Shown: positions 34,801 to 46,820 of the stretch, in pieces
Position numbering within the stretch: the stretch's first letter is position 1
How the letters are laid out: every line of letters begins with the position of its first letter
NCBI RefSeq assembly: GCF_041260155.1
Contig: NC_091945.1
Span: 32,370,296 to 32,434,295, forward strand
DNA: 64,000 nucleotides
Direction: 5' to 3'
DNA from: Ptychodera flava
Lineage: Eukaryota > Hemichordata > Enteropneusta > Ptychoderidae
Program-made: the position numbers and the translations under genes
Notes under the pieces: model-generated
Told to the model about the DNA's origin: nothing
Seen by the model: the letters and a program-made list of their open reading frames with translations, nothing else
Databases searched by the model: none

Positions 34801-36847
34801 TCCCCTTTCTTCTACATCATCAAATACAAAATCACCATTGCCATTGTTGCTACTTTCTGGGTCATTACTACCCTTAGAACTATCAAGCTTACGTTGGATG
34901 TAATTTGGGGTGTTCTTCTTAAGGTAATGCTTCGGTTTCTTTCCGTTGCAGTCACGGATGTCAACATTGGCTTCTGAAATGCAAATTAGGAAAAAACAGC
35001 AATGTGTAACCATCTGGTTAACAAAGGTCATTCTGCTATATTACCGAAAATGGTTTCACAATTTAATGGGACATACACTGAGTAGAACATGCCTTGCGGA
35101 CAAATGATAACACTCGAAAAATTTTCACCATTCTGGGGTTTGTGTCAACTCTTCTTGAAGCCTGTGCAGTATTACACTATAAGCATGTAAATCTAAAATG
35201 TGTTCATGGTTAAACTGGACAACAGACAAAATAATAAGCTCTTCACTTATTTTCTCTCAGTTTTCCCTGAAAATTATTGTAACATCTATGAAAATAAATA
35301 TATACCGGTACACTCTTTGTGGGCTTCTATACTTCTCAGTCTACCTAGCAATCAAAATTTGGTGACTTTTTTGAAAATTTTTGAACATCAAAGTATTGAA
35401 TGATAGTTTCATTGCAACTTGAAATCCATAATGTAAGCATTCCTGACAGTTTTAGTTGCTAAAGATATGTCAGGGGATCAAATCATGCAGTAAATCAATT
35501 TTATAACATGAATTGCCACATCCATTTTTCTTTGTACATTAAGCGTTCACTTTTATCTTCAAGAATGGTGTTGGTAGTATTTATGCAATTTAAGACAATT
35601 TCAGTTTTCTACTTCGATGGTCATACTTACTGAAGTCTGTCACTAGCATTTGGATAATTGCGTCATGTCCATGAATTGATGCCAAATGTAGGGGTGTGTA
35701 TCCCTGTTAAAAAAACAAAGGCATTGGTACTGAGAGCCACTTGATGGCGTTATTACACTTCTCCCTCAGAGCGGCAGTGTTGACTAAGTGTGGAAAGTGT
35801 GGAATTTTTCATATATCTTACGGTGAGTCCAGACGATGGAAGCTAATATCCTGGCAAATGATAGAATACTTCGTAGCTGGGAAAGTTTAATTTAAATATT
35901 TTACAATGAACATTTGAGAGCGACAGCCTTGGTCATATGGAAGTAGTTGCTTGCTTTGTGCAATTCTAGTACAATATAGGGAAACTAAAGATCGGCAACT
36001 TACCCCATGCTATGTCAGCAAGTCCACACAAACCAGCAGTGAAAAAAAAATGGATAATTCTGAATGGAACGCAATGTAAATATCAAACATATCAATGTGC
36101 CCTTATCTTTTTGAAAAAACTTACCCTGAAAACATTAATCTACCCGTGTATCTTTTGACCGATAAATAAATGCCCAGAACTAGAAAAATATTCCCTATAG
36201 GAAAATAAGTAACATTTAATGACCCTTTTTTGATACACGCTTTTGATAACATTATCAGTACCATAATCATTTTTCAACTATTGTAGAACTGTCAACTATC
36301 ACTGGTAGATTGATAAATCTTACAGAAGCAGGTCACACATCCTCCAGTCTGTTAAGGGTGATAAACTATTTTGAAATATTTTCAAAATATCAGATTACTA
36401 TCAGATTGTCTCTGTAAAACCTTCATCTAAATTAGCAAACAATATTTGCTCAATGTATAATAGGACAAAATCTGACTGAGTATATTTTAACTGAGGTCAA
36501 ATAAGCCCATAGGTGAGTTAGGTGATGGACACCACTGGCAATCATTATCTGTGGCACTGAGGAGTTGAGTTAGGCAGATGATGTCTGATCTCCCACTCTT
36601 GGCCGAGACAAGTTAGGCAATGATAACCATCCACAGTTGCAAGCATACTTGGCTCCTGAACACACACATTGATGGTCACACAACATACTGAGGATCGATG
36701 CCTCCATGTCAGGCAAGAAAGGTGTGCATGAACAACAAACACTAAATTAACACTCACACTTCTTGTGTTGATGTCAAGACCTCGTCTTCCCGCCAATAGT
36801 TTTATCATTTCCTTGTTGCCATGTTTTGCTGCCCAGTGCAATGCCGT
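28807..36847 (-). CDS. SOWAH: Sosondowah (SOWAH) orthologue, ankyrin and C-terminal exons (5' part not found)
   Basis: Minus-strand exons 36758-36847 and 35631-35703 encode TALHWAAKHGNKEMIKLLAG and GYTPLHLASIHGHDAIIQML, the paired SOWAH-type ankyrin repeats; the next exon adds ANVDIRDCNGKKPKHYL, matching the family signature after the repeats. Two endings are possible. Short form: exon 34693-34973 runs to TAA at 34693. Long form: a donor inside that exon (C|gtaagc, exon 34893-34973) splices to 31207-31227, 30369-30568, 29498-29565 and 28807-28858, ending TGA. All phases fit. The N-terminal SOWAH winged-helix domain was not found and should lie at higher coordinates, possibly beyond 64000. Molecular function of the family is poorly known. 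The gene is convergent with LZTFL1. In other bilaterians its introns carry Iroquois enhancers. Confidence 0.85.
29498..29565 (-). CDS. SOWAH: SOWAH long-form exon
   Basis: 68 nt with acceptor gatgtag and donor gtgaga. Encodes LMPPPKAPSKRSRRKKESVS, a proline then basic segment that could serve as a nuclear localisation signal (RSRRKK). In frame with both neighbours. Confidence 0.7.
30369..30568 (-). CDS. SOWAH: SOWAH long-form exon, basic Ser/Pro-rich
   Basis: 200 nt with acceptor atttacag and donor gtagtg (weak). Encodes YTVRKRQHRSNSMEKKRASV, then FFNKPLKWGSAENLSQNKKE and TPPATPPHSPALRRGSEPGA. Likely disordered and phosphorylated, with repeated TP/SP motifs. Assignment to SOWAH rests on phase, strand and order; a separate gene is possible. 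Confidence 0.65.
31207..31227 (-). CDS. SOWAH: SOWAH microexon, 21 or 24 nt
   Basis: A strong polypyrimidine acceptor (cttccttgttttaag, with a second AG three bases on) and a consensus donor (TAG|gtaaga) enclose 21 or 24 nt. It reads QMLQGNV in phase with the exons on either side. The phase fit on both sides is the main support. Confidence 0.55.
   Translation of the reverse strand, partial: RCYRAM
31880..32134 (+). other. exon-like island of unknown meaning
   Basis: More GC- and CpG-rich than its surroundings. After an acceptor-like tgacttttag, three plus-strand frames are open for 20-50 codons; the longest ends SEEQPPVRRIRARGENKSH then DARKRK and TAA. No family recognised and no donor. Could be the last exon of an unseen plus-strand transcript, or chance. 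Confidence 0.25.
32160..34692 (-). other. SOWAH short-form 3' UTR / long-form intron
   Basis: No coding exon was found on the minus strand here. A minus-strand AATAAA lies at 32175-32180, 2.5 kb past the short-form stop, and is a possible polyadenylation signal. CA/GT-rich patches occur at 33910-33960. Confidence 0.45.
34693..34973 (-). CDS. SOWAH: SOWAH exon with alternative ending
   Basis: Acceptor atttcag; 281 nt to TAA at 34693-34695. Encodes ANVDIRDCNGKKPKHYLKKN then PNYIQ, where the internal donor sits at 34892-34891. If read through it continues with a Ser/Asn-rich tail, a basic patch FRKDSPRKGSMRKKKSS and the end NTSTL. The read-through tail is open for 66 codons and looks like a real alternative terminus. 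Confidence 0.85.
35631..35703 (-). CDS. SOWAH: SOWAH exon, second ankyrin repeat
   Basis: 73 nt with acceptor ttaacag and donor gtaagt. Encodes GYTPLHLASIHGHDAIIQML then VTDF, a canonical ankyrin helix pair. Phase 0 in, phase 1 out. Confidence 0.93.
36758..36847 (-). CDS. SOWAH: SOWAH exon, first ankyrin repeat
   Basis: 90 nt with acceptor gatgcag and donor gtgagt. Encodes TALHWAAKHGNKEMIKLLAG then RRGLDINTRS; TALHWAAKHGN is a SOWAH signature. Phase 0 at both ends. The preceding exon should end in a Gly-Phe/Tyr pair and was not located. Confidence 0.94.
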
Positions 36848-39059
36848 CTGCATCAAGGGGAAAAAAAGAAACACACCAAAAACATGACGATTAAAAAAAA
36901 TGAATAAGTATTGAAGAGAATAGTGCGGAGACCATATGATAGCAGACAATGAAGGACTGTGTAAGGCTGACACTATGATTTATGGTACACATTAACATCC
37001 ATTTTTACACTATTTATAAACTTGCAAAATAACAAAAACAGAGGAGTGTGAAATGATACTAATACATAAACCACTCAACCATATTACACATTTTCAGCAG
37101 AACAATAGCTGCCAACATGTTGCTGCCTGTTGAACATACATAAAACTAAATTACGGTTTACAATTTCAATAGCTCTGTAAGTGTCGTACATGGATAAAAG
37201 TTAAACGACTAGTTTATTTCAATAGCCAGTGATGATGGTGAATCGGTATGAAAACAAGAAGCGGGGCTCGTCCTCCTGAATTATGGGCCGGGGCTTTGTC
37301 AGTTTTTATTGTGTCTCTTCTGTGGACACAACACGGCTAGCCTCCAGGCATATACTTAGCATTTCTGTAAGGTGACTACAGCTATAAATGATAACTGTTT
37401 CTTGTGCACAATGCTGTTGTGAGGACAACCCAAGCGGGCAATATGGTCGCCGATTGTCTGGCCGATGGGAAGTAAATTTAAACTTAGCCAAGCACATCTT
37501 TCCCAGCACAATGAGACGCATTGTCTGCTGCCTTCATAAAACTCCTTTCAAAGAATATTCCCTTGTCATGAATCTGAAATGCATAGTAACGGTGGCGCTA
37601 ACTGAAATAATTTCTATGAGAACTCCCTCCCCCCTCCACAAAATACTGCTGCATCTTGTTATATTGAAGACACAGGTTAGGTCATATAATGTGGAACTTA
37701 CAAACTCTCGCTTGTAAACTCACAAAGGGGCTGACCATTTGAATGATGCGTACTCTCTGAAGACAGGGAACTGATACACACTTTGAATAGCATGTGACTA
37801 GGCAGTAAATAATGTGTACTGTAAACACAGATTCAGTTTGCCGATATAAGTTGTGTTGATGGTCAGATCTGCATGAAATATATTGACAGGCCTGTCAGGA
37901 CCCTTCATACGACTTGACAACTATTTTTCTTTTCAACTAGGCCTGCCACCCATACCAAGGAGGGATTGACAGAACTACACGTATACATGATGTAGCTTTT
38001 CAAATCGGAGACAGTGTTAATTTGAGATCTGTTTTACATGACATTTATTGGGGTTAACATGCTAGTGAGTGCATGCTGACAAAACAGGTCTCCATGTAAA
38101 AGTCATGAACCAGCAACCCAACTCTCCACCAAGTGTCAACTTTTCAAAAGCCTTGTTTTTATAACCTTTCAACCTTCCCCCAATAAACTCTACAAAATCT
38201 TGCAGTGTGTGCTTTTGGCATTTCAACTGTCTTCTCTTTTCCCCCTCACATTCTTGTCCAAGTATCTGTAACTGACATTGAATACACATGCAAGAAACCA
38301 AAAGGCAAATAAACAGCAACAAGTCAGGGCAAATCGGTGTGTATCCGTACACTGGGACCCGGTTGCCGGCTTTGTGCTGGGCTATTTCACTGTTGTCTGT
38401 CATGTTTTCCTTTCTTTGATTTCATCCCAGCTGCATGGAACACCCCTGTAATCTCCATTACAATATTTGACCTGTCCAACAGGATTGTCAAAGCTTGCAA
38501 AGAAAAGGCTGAAACGCTGGAGCTAAGTCCCGAATCTGGCCAAGACAAACAAGGGGACAGATCAGCACCGTATTTGTGGAAGATATTAGATGCTGGCAGG
38601 TAGAGTATGAAGAGGGGGGTCTCCGATGAGATAGTCGTGCCACTAAGTGTATACTGAAGATAAGCAACACGTTACCTGAAGTCAAAACCCATCAAGTACA
38701 ATGTAAGCAAAGTTCAATGACATGATTTTGTGAAAAGAATGACACCATCACATTTTGCCGTCTCACACAGAGTACACGAAAGTGCAAGTTCTTTCAGACA
38801 AACAAAACCCACAATGAAACAATAAACTCTCATTAAACTGTTTAATTTTTTCATTAAAATGGGGGGAAAAAAATCACCTTGAAGTGTTTTTGCTCTGCCG
38901 AGATATGAAGTGGAGATAATCACACTGTGGGTTTAAGTAGATCTGAATTATCTGAGATTTAGATTGAGTGGGAGGGTTACTTACATATAGCATGAACCAA
39001 AAACAAAACAATAGTGTTGGGTTAAGCAAAACAGTAGTTATGTTAATAGAGTGATAATC

Positions 39060-39160
39060 AGCCTAGATGGTTGTGGATTTGACAAGGTCTTATCTGTTAG
39101 ATTTGGGCTCCGCAAAGTCTATGCTAAGTCACTGCACCTGTCTGGATACTGTCTAAGATT
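39060..39160. promoter_or_regulatory. enhancer-like patch 1
   Basis: Less AT-rich and more complex than its surroundings, with GATA-type TCTTATCTG, CACCTG E-box and TGACAAGG/GCTAAGTCA motifs within 100 bp. No conservation data are available; candidate only. Confidence 0.25.
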
Positions 39161-41219
39161 TTAACACTTCTTAATATAAGTCCATCTTTGAAAGGAAGCG
39201 GAAAGCCCGGGCAAAGCTTTTCTCGGTCAACAAAATGTCGCTGGGTGGTGTGGGTGAGGAGTGATATCTGCAGAGGTGGATGTACGAGAAAGCAGTGGCC
39301 TTCAGTAGACTATGTTCTATTCATGATTCTGCTGATTGGAAAGTGTAGCTTGCATATCGCAGGCAAATCAGAGCACTGTAATTAACACAATAGGTGGCTG
39401 TGTAGAGAGCATGGAAGTTACTTGTACGCCCGTTTAGTGTTCGGCAGTTCTATTTAATTTCTGTTGAAAAGGGCCCGGGCAGATAAAAATAACTGTTAGT
39501 ATCTGTAGTTACAATGTCTGGAAACACATTCATCAGTGCTCTACATACAGAGTGTCAACAAACGTACATCCATCACCGGCTCGGATCATTTGCATGAAAG
39601 TACACGTTCCTGATTGGAACTGTTAAGGCTCTGCAAACAAATCATATGTACAGTTGGAGTGAATCCACAAGACAGCAAACACAGCAGCAACTCGGTAAAT
39701 GTCCTTCATTTAGTCTGGTAAACCCCGAGGACAAAGCGCACCAAACACTTGGTACACAGCTAAAAGCTACATTTCCAGACTCAGCGGCAAACTGGGTCCT
39801 AAGCTGAGACACAAACCCAACAGGACCCCTATTAAGTGATGTTTGAACACGGCTGCTTGCCAGTTGACAGAGTTTTAGAAAAACTAAATTACATTTGGTA
39901 GTCTGTGTGCACACACTGATGACTGGAGGAGGGTTGAAGGGCTTTTATTACCTGAACGCATTGTGAAAATCCACATGAAACATAGCCAAGATAAACTACA
40001 CTCAGTGTAACCCTACCTCAAGATTCATCAGAAACCAACACTGATACCTCTCCTGGATGAAAACGTAATCAAACACAAAATTTACCCTCGATAAACGTTT
40101 TGTACTCAATATCAAATTGGAAAAAAAGGACTGCCATGCAGTGAAAACACACAAGCAAGAAAATGACTTTAATGTTGAAGTATCAGAAGAGGAAGAATGA
40201 ATAATCAAGTACATCGATGCAAACCACAAGCTGCAAGTACAGGATATCCTATGAAACAAACACTATCTTACACCTCACGTCATTCTGAAATATGGCTGAA
40301 TTTTTTTTGCCGATAATATCATATTTCACAAAATCCAGCTGATACTGCAGCCTTTCAAAAGTGATGTAGATAACATTGTTAATAAAGATTACATCATGTA
40401 TGATTGCCATGTAGAAGGAAGCCTATGAGTCAGCAATAGTGACAATCTGTTTCGGTTCAAAATCAATCTTGAAAAATTTTGGACAGCAATACAATTGGAA
40501 AGGATGATTCCACTGGACAAGATATCTGCAATGTTATTTCCATTAAAGTCAGACGCAATAGCTGTGTTGTCAAGCTCTAGAGGCAATATTGTCGACTGAA
40601 AATTCTGCACTTTGACATGTATAATACAGTGGTGCTTGGAGTGTATTAACAAGATATGTCAAAGCCATGACATAACACTTCACCTATCTTGACAATGTGT
40701 TCAACACCAGTTGTGCAGGTATGAGCAAAATGTATATTTCACCAGGACACACACTCATCAAATGCATTGTCCGAAACAGACACTACGATCACTTTTTCTC
40801 TGTAAAAGCAAGAGACACATAAAAAAGGAGAAGTGTCTCTAATCACTAGAACTTGACAATTATGTGAAAAAATATTGGAGAAATTGGCTTCTTCAGAAGC
40901 TGGCAAGCTGCCAGTATGAGTTTACTTTGCCCTTTATCAATCATCTTGCATATATTATTGTACAATGGGGGTTTATCCCTTCTGCTTTTTTATTCTTAAA
41001 TTAACATCAAATAAAGTACAGCTATACATGTATGCACTTCAACTTACTACTGGCAAATAGTTGCCGGGGGCAACCACAGTGGCGGATACGGGATACTGGA
41101 TGTCGGACGGGGATGAATGTTATGATTGATGCGTGTGAGATGGTTGACTGCTAACCCTAATCTACAAGTGGAAACGTGTGCGAAGGTCAGGCTTAGAAAA
41201 GCCTAATCATACCCTAATT

Positions 41220-41233
41220 GTTGCCATGGTTAC
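41220..41233 (-). promoter_or_regulatory. near-perfect X-box
   Basis: Read on the minus strand, GTAACCATGGCAAC matches the RFX X-box consensus at all positions. Lies upstream of the SOWAH ankyrin exons. Function unknown. Confidence 0.4.
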
Positions 41234-44169
41234 AGGCACATTTTAATGGGCGGTTTTACACTCCCCTTTGGTTTGCCAAGGTGAGAAGAATTCAACAAGT
41301 TTGTTTGGAATAAAATAACATGCGTGAGTGTCTGAGAGGGGCTTTAGTAAAAATTGCAGGTCATGTTTACACTACATCTTGCCATGTTCAGCACTTGTAA
41401 AGTGCTAGATCTAGCTGAAATTGGCAGGTAAATGTCATTACAGCATACTGTTGTCAAGTCAAGGGATCCAGTTAAGCCGTTACAAGAGTTTTTCTTTGGT
41501 TCTATTGGTCAAATTACTTCCATTGAAGGCACAGAGAGGTCAGAAAATGGCACCTTTGACATTCTTCAGCCAAATAGTCAGAGACAGTGGACAGAAAAAA
41601 AGAACCAAGTCAACACGTTGGATAAGAATTTGTCTGATGGGAGGGAAACTGTGAGAAATGATTGACTGATAAGATCACTGGTAACTGTGGTGAAGATAAA
41701 GCACACTGGAGGTAATACACACAACAAACAAAGGCTAGCATTTTGACACTGTGACATGGCCAAGTTTGGCACAGTCTGTCTCATTACATCATGTATCCAT
41801 TGGGTTGTCTATTCATACAGCCACAGTTAGTGACTTGGCTCAAAAGATATTTGCAGGAAACACAGACTAAATAACATCAACTCAAAGGGATTAGCTTGCT
41901 AATCTTTAAGCCCTGTAGCTAAAAACTCTTCTTTCTTCCACTCTCACACTAACCCTATTCAACAGGGCGACTTGCCAGACAAAAGTCACTTTCCTGGACT
42001 TTTGTTGCTGAATCAAAAAACCCTGACAAAATACGCTTTTCTACTTTGCTAGGCCTTGCAGCTAGTACATTGTTATGTGGTCTACAACGCTGAAGTGTAA
42101 ATATTATCATCAATTTATCACTTGACGCACAAGAGAATGACTAATGAAGCAGAGTACAATACAATCTATGGCTGACTCAATGAATTCGGGAGCTGTGGGG
42201 CTCTATTCTATGCAAGGGACTGAGCCGGAATAACAACAGATCAATAACAAGACAATACTGATAAAAAGCGTTTAAGATTCACTTCTACAAAACTGAACCT
42301 TCCACAAATCACAGCAAAACATATCTGAACTGTTCTCTGCTCACAAAAAAACTTTTCTCTTTGATGTTTCTCATACAATAGATTTTTTTGGCGGAAAGTG
42401 TTGCAAAGACACTGAAGATTGATAGGCTTTCTAGAAGGCGTGGTGCAAGTATTATCTGTTTGACAATATGGATGGTACAGAAATTTACACATATCAACAC
42501 TTTTTATCTGTGATGTATATAAAGCTGATTTACAAACATTTATCACTGAAGACCCTTAACCTGTGCAGGGTCATCTTAAACTCACAATAACCTCATTGGT
42601 AATGTATACAAGTCAAAATAATTACACTAAACATTTCTTTTAAAAGTAGCAATTTTAGGGATAAATAAATTGTATCCTAGTACTGAAGGTCAGCTCATGT
42701 TATTTTGAGGAAAAAAATTGAGAGCAAGTCATTGTTACTGTATTCACACCATTTCTAAACTTCTGTACTTTGAATGGCTGTGTGTTTGATGTCTTACGTC
42801 TGATTGTTCAGTGAAATTAACTTCAAATTTATGAGATGGTGTGAAAACCTTCTTGAGGCAAATGTTGAAAAGGCTGAGCTACACAGGTCACAGTGTGGAT
42901 TGAAAAAGCTATGTACACTTGTAAGATTTGACTATCATGAAAGCTGGAAGACTGTATCCAAAAAAGGTAAAAGTTGTACTTGATGGGTCTACAGAAATAA
43001 ATGTAACAGAAATCTGATAAATACCTTCCTTTAAGCAGCTAAATTATGGATTTCAATAAAGGACTTTTTCAAGGAAAAATGTGTATTGTATTTTTGTCCG
43101 GGTATCCAACTGTCAGGTTGATATAAACAGTTTTCCTTCGGCAAAACTGATGCTGTTTCGTGGAAAACATTGTTAGTGTATGCCTTGAAAATTTTGAGAA
43201 TCACACACAAAGTTTTGACTGTGTAACATCATACTTCATAATATGATAATTCCATCAAGGGGTTGTGAAATGTTTTTGCTGTCTAAGATCATTCAAACAG
43301 AAAATCCACCCAGCAAAGTCCAAATTTTACACATGTTCTGTGCTGTTGCTGGACCTGTCTCATGTCCAGTATAACCCGAATGTACTCCAATCTCATGCTA
43401 AAACACACTTTGAGTTGGCATCAGAATCAGTTTTGTCAACACTGTCAGATTCTGATCCTGAAGCTGATACATACCTTTCTTACGTATTTGTGAACAAATA
43501 TTAGCAAGACAGTCATGATGATGAAGCAGTTTTTGTCAAAATTACATCAGCCCTGTCTTCAGTTAAACTGAACAACAGCACTATTTAATATTACCATGAC
43601 ATAATATTTACAAATATGATTTAATTACGAGTATGGCAGTCTTTCTATAAGCATTGAAATAAAAAAAAATCAAAACAGTAGGAGAGAACCACTGATAATG
43701 CCTGGATACCAACTACCATTGAAAATGTCATGTACAAAATGTGTCCTTTGATAATAATGATTTTCAAAATGCAATTGTTTTATATTACATACGGTAATTT
43801 GTGTAATGTAGAGACATATAAATTGATTAAAATCATAACAAACTGATGACCACCTGGACACATTTGATCATATCCCCACACAAATTAAATAACACATGTG
43901 AGGGTATTTCCTGATGAACTCTTTATCAAAACTCAGTCACAGGGCTTAATATGGTGGACAGTCTGTGATCTGATGAGTGTTGTCACAGAATCTTTTTTAT
44001 CACAACAGATAAATAACAATTTGTCAATTGATGAAATGCATCCACTTTTCAATGAGTCTGAAGTGCATTCCTTAAACAGGGTAGGAGAATGGAGAGCCAT
44101 CTGAAATGAGCAGATACGGTTGGTCACCTATACTCTATTGATAATACTCCTGCACTGATTTCCCTACAG

Positions 44170-44463
44170 ATGCGCATTCCTCAGGCTTCCACTGATGGAT
44201 GTGAGAACGGGGAAAATTTCCAACGCTGGGGACACACCTTGGAGATTAACCAATCACGCTTTGATCTTCAAGCATGGGCTAGCAGCCACTGCGGATGCTA
44301 CGCTGGTTGGCGATGCCTTCAGAAGGTCAGAAAAGTCTGTGGTAGGTTCTTGGTTTAGCCAGGAGGCAAAACACGGGATGAGTGTAGACATGAATCTGCA
44401 GGTTTTAGAAGTCAATAGCTCTGCACAGACTGCATTAAGTCTGGCAGCAAAAACAGGATAGTA
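44170..44463 (+). other. interval open in several frames
   Basis: Two plus-strand frames and one minus-strand frame are open for 60-100 codons (for example SLAAKTG and FKHGLAATADATLVGDAFRR on plus). No domain was recognised and there are no convincing splice sites. Possibly a decayed mobile element or chance in a GC-richer patch. Confidence 0.2.
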
Positions 44464-45691
44464 TACTACTTCTTGTGGATTTGAAGAGCACTGTAGTAAA
44501 CAGGAGAAAGCATTGTTTGGCAATACAGGGGGTGTGAATCCCAACTAGACATTCGGCCTTCAGTATTCAGAACTTTTTTGTTGAGTTGCAATGAATAGAG
44601 GAGTTGTCAGAGGACCTGTTTTCATGTCCCTCACAGGAAGTCAGACAGAACCATGACAACATCAAACACTTGTTGAAGTAGCTTGTATCAGGCATGCGAC
44701 TTACAGACCTTGTACAACAGTATTACAGAAATGGTCTCTATAGTGACATGACCAAGCATTTTGGACAGAAAAGATTGGAGATGAGCCACCAGCCTGAAAT
44801 GGAATGCAGTATTTCTGGCAAAGCATCATGGGAGAATGAGCCTTGTCATGGCAAACTCTTTTGCAAATCTTGAATTGAGTGGTGGGAAGATCCAATCATG
44901 AGCCATACATGCTCTGGTCTGCACATCATTGTACCAGTGAACACAAGGCGTGGTTGGTACAGTTTACAAGCTACACAGGTCCAGATAAAGAGACAATACT
45001 CACAGCAGGGCACCCTCTTGAAGACTGATGGGGGGAGAATTGGTATCAGAGGGGAAAAGACACCCCAACAGATCTTCTTTCATGGTGATTATTGGCTTGT
45101 AATCCAAAGCTTTTCTGAATTCTCCTGAAGCTCTCTGCACAGCAGAGACTCCTAGTAGTTACACAGAGAAACTGGGTAGGTGATCAGCCACGCAGTTATT
45201 ACCCCTGTGCTCAGGTTACTTGAATGAACTTCCAGACACAAACAAAACAGACATTAAGATAGAGACTGGTTGCACAGCTAACAATGGAAGCCCTATCTCC
45301 ACACTTCATCTGCATATTGGAAAAATATGTCTGTAAACAATAAAATGTAGCGGAAGGAAGTAACATGTCATTGGGTGTACTGACATGATATCTTGAGTGA
45401 TACAAACAAGATCCGCACAGCTCAGGAATCTTGAGTTGAAAACAATAGGCTGATTATTTTCATCAGTCGCTATTAAAGGCCCAAATTAGTGTGGAATTTA
45501 CCATGGCAGGAAATCCATTTACCAGATAAATGTTCAACATTCTAAAATAGTGTTTATTAGAGAAATGTTCACATCCATCAATGCTAACGCCATGGAGTGG
45601 GAGTCAGTCCTTTAACAAATTCCATATCCCAAGCTTTGGAAAAGCAGTAGTTCAATATCCAGAAGTCAAGGTCTACGTGTTTCAGACTATA

Positions 45692-45784
45692 TTAACCCTT
45701 TCACCCCCAGTTCCCTGTATACAGGTCCAACTTTACCATAGAAAACAATGGATTTGGGACAAACCATGGTGGTGAAAGGGTTAA
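45692..45784. mobile_element. TTAA-type MITE family B, intact copy
   Basis: 93 bp flanked by TTAA on both sides. Perfect 10-bp terminal inverted repeats CCCTTTCACC / GGTGAAAGGG. Shares CAGGTCCA, AACAATGG and AAACCATGG with the copies at 18977 and 23190. CCCT ends plus TTAA targets are typical of piggyBac-like transposons; far too short to encode anything. Confidence 0.85.
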
Positions 45785-46657
45785 AGGCTGGGTTTTTATC
45801 CATGTGATCTACTATATATTTGTTGTCAATGTGATTGCGAACAAAAATGACTTAAAAAAAGAAATTAACGATTCTTTGGGTCTTAGAGGTAGTGTTCATC
45901 TCTAAAACAAAGTTTTTAATACTGTGCACTTTGTTCAAGGAAACTTTCAAATTGTCTTTTTGTAATACTTCAGAAACTAACTATTTAGTCACTGAGCAAA
46001 TTTTTGACTATTAGAAGCAAATTTAAAATATTTTACTGATATTAGAAACTCAAAAGGCTACCATTATCTGTAATAATTCTTTGGCAAAACATGAAATTAT
46101 TATCTATCAATTTTTTTGTTCAAATATCTGTCTGTGGAGCACATTCTGCACACCTTCTGTAGATTCACATAATTTATTCTAGAAATTATACACAAGTATT
46201 AGCATAGTAAAACAACTGCATGGAGATTCAGCTATTACATTACCAAGATTTTATTCATCTCAACCACCATGGAGATATCTGCACCACCCAAATATGTTTA
46301 ACTTCATCCTAAAGAACCACAAACATCGCTTTATCCATTTCTATGCCTGGATTAGTTTAATCTGCATTATAGTGAAAAGATTACTTTTATCAGCAACAAC
46401 ATAAAGATTAGCCTTATCAACTGCAACACCAAGGTCATTTCCAGGTACAGCACTAAAGAGATAATCTGAATTCACAAAACTGTCAAGATTACTTAAATCT
46501 CTTGATGTGATTATCCTTCAAAATATGACATGAACAGTTGAACTAACAAGTACCAATTTCACATAAAATTTGTTATATCATATATAGTATTCATTCACAT
46601 TTGTCATTTGAAATACATCATATGAAATCTTTAATAAATTTGTATCATATTCACAAA

Positions 46658-46820
46658 AGAGAGAGAGACAGATGGACCGAATGAATGATGTACAGGAAGA
46701 GAGCAGTGTAAGAAAGGAGAGAGAAAGACAGAAAGAAATAAAGATAGAGAGATAGAGAAAGACAAAGACAAAGAGCATGAGACAAAGTGAGAAGAGGAAA
46801 GAAATGAACAAGTGGTAGGG
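46658..46820 (+). repeat. purine-rich GA/AAGA tract
   Basis: About 160 bp of nearly pure A and G (GAGAGAGAGACAGA, AAAGACAGAAAGAAA, GATAGAGAGATAGAG). Explains the Ser/Leu/Phe-rich minus-strand ORFs here. Confidence 0.85.

Noticed and set aside
38469..38600. Plus-strand open stretch ending SAPYLWKILDAGR before a gtagag
   Set aside because: Coding-like composition only; no homologue recognised and no second exon to link.
40012..40047. Possible 36-nt SOWAH exon ERYQCWFLMNLE
   Set aside because: Splice sites are plausible but the peptide has no family match and adjoining exons cannot be found.
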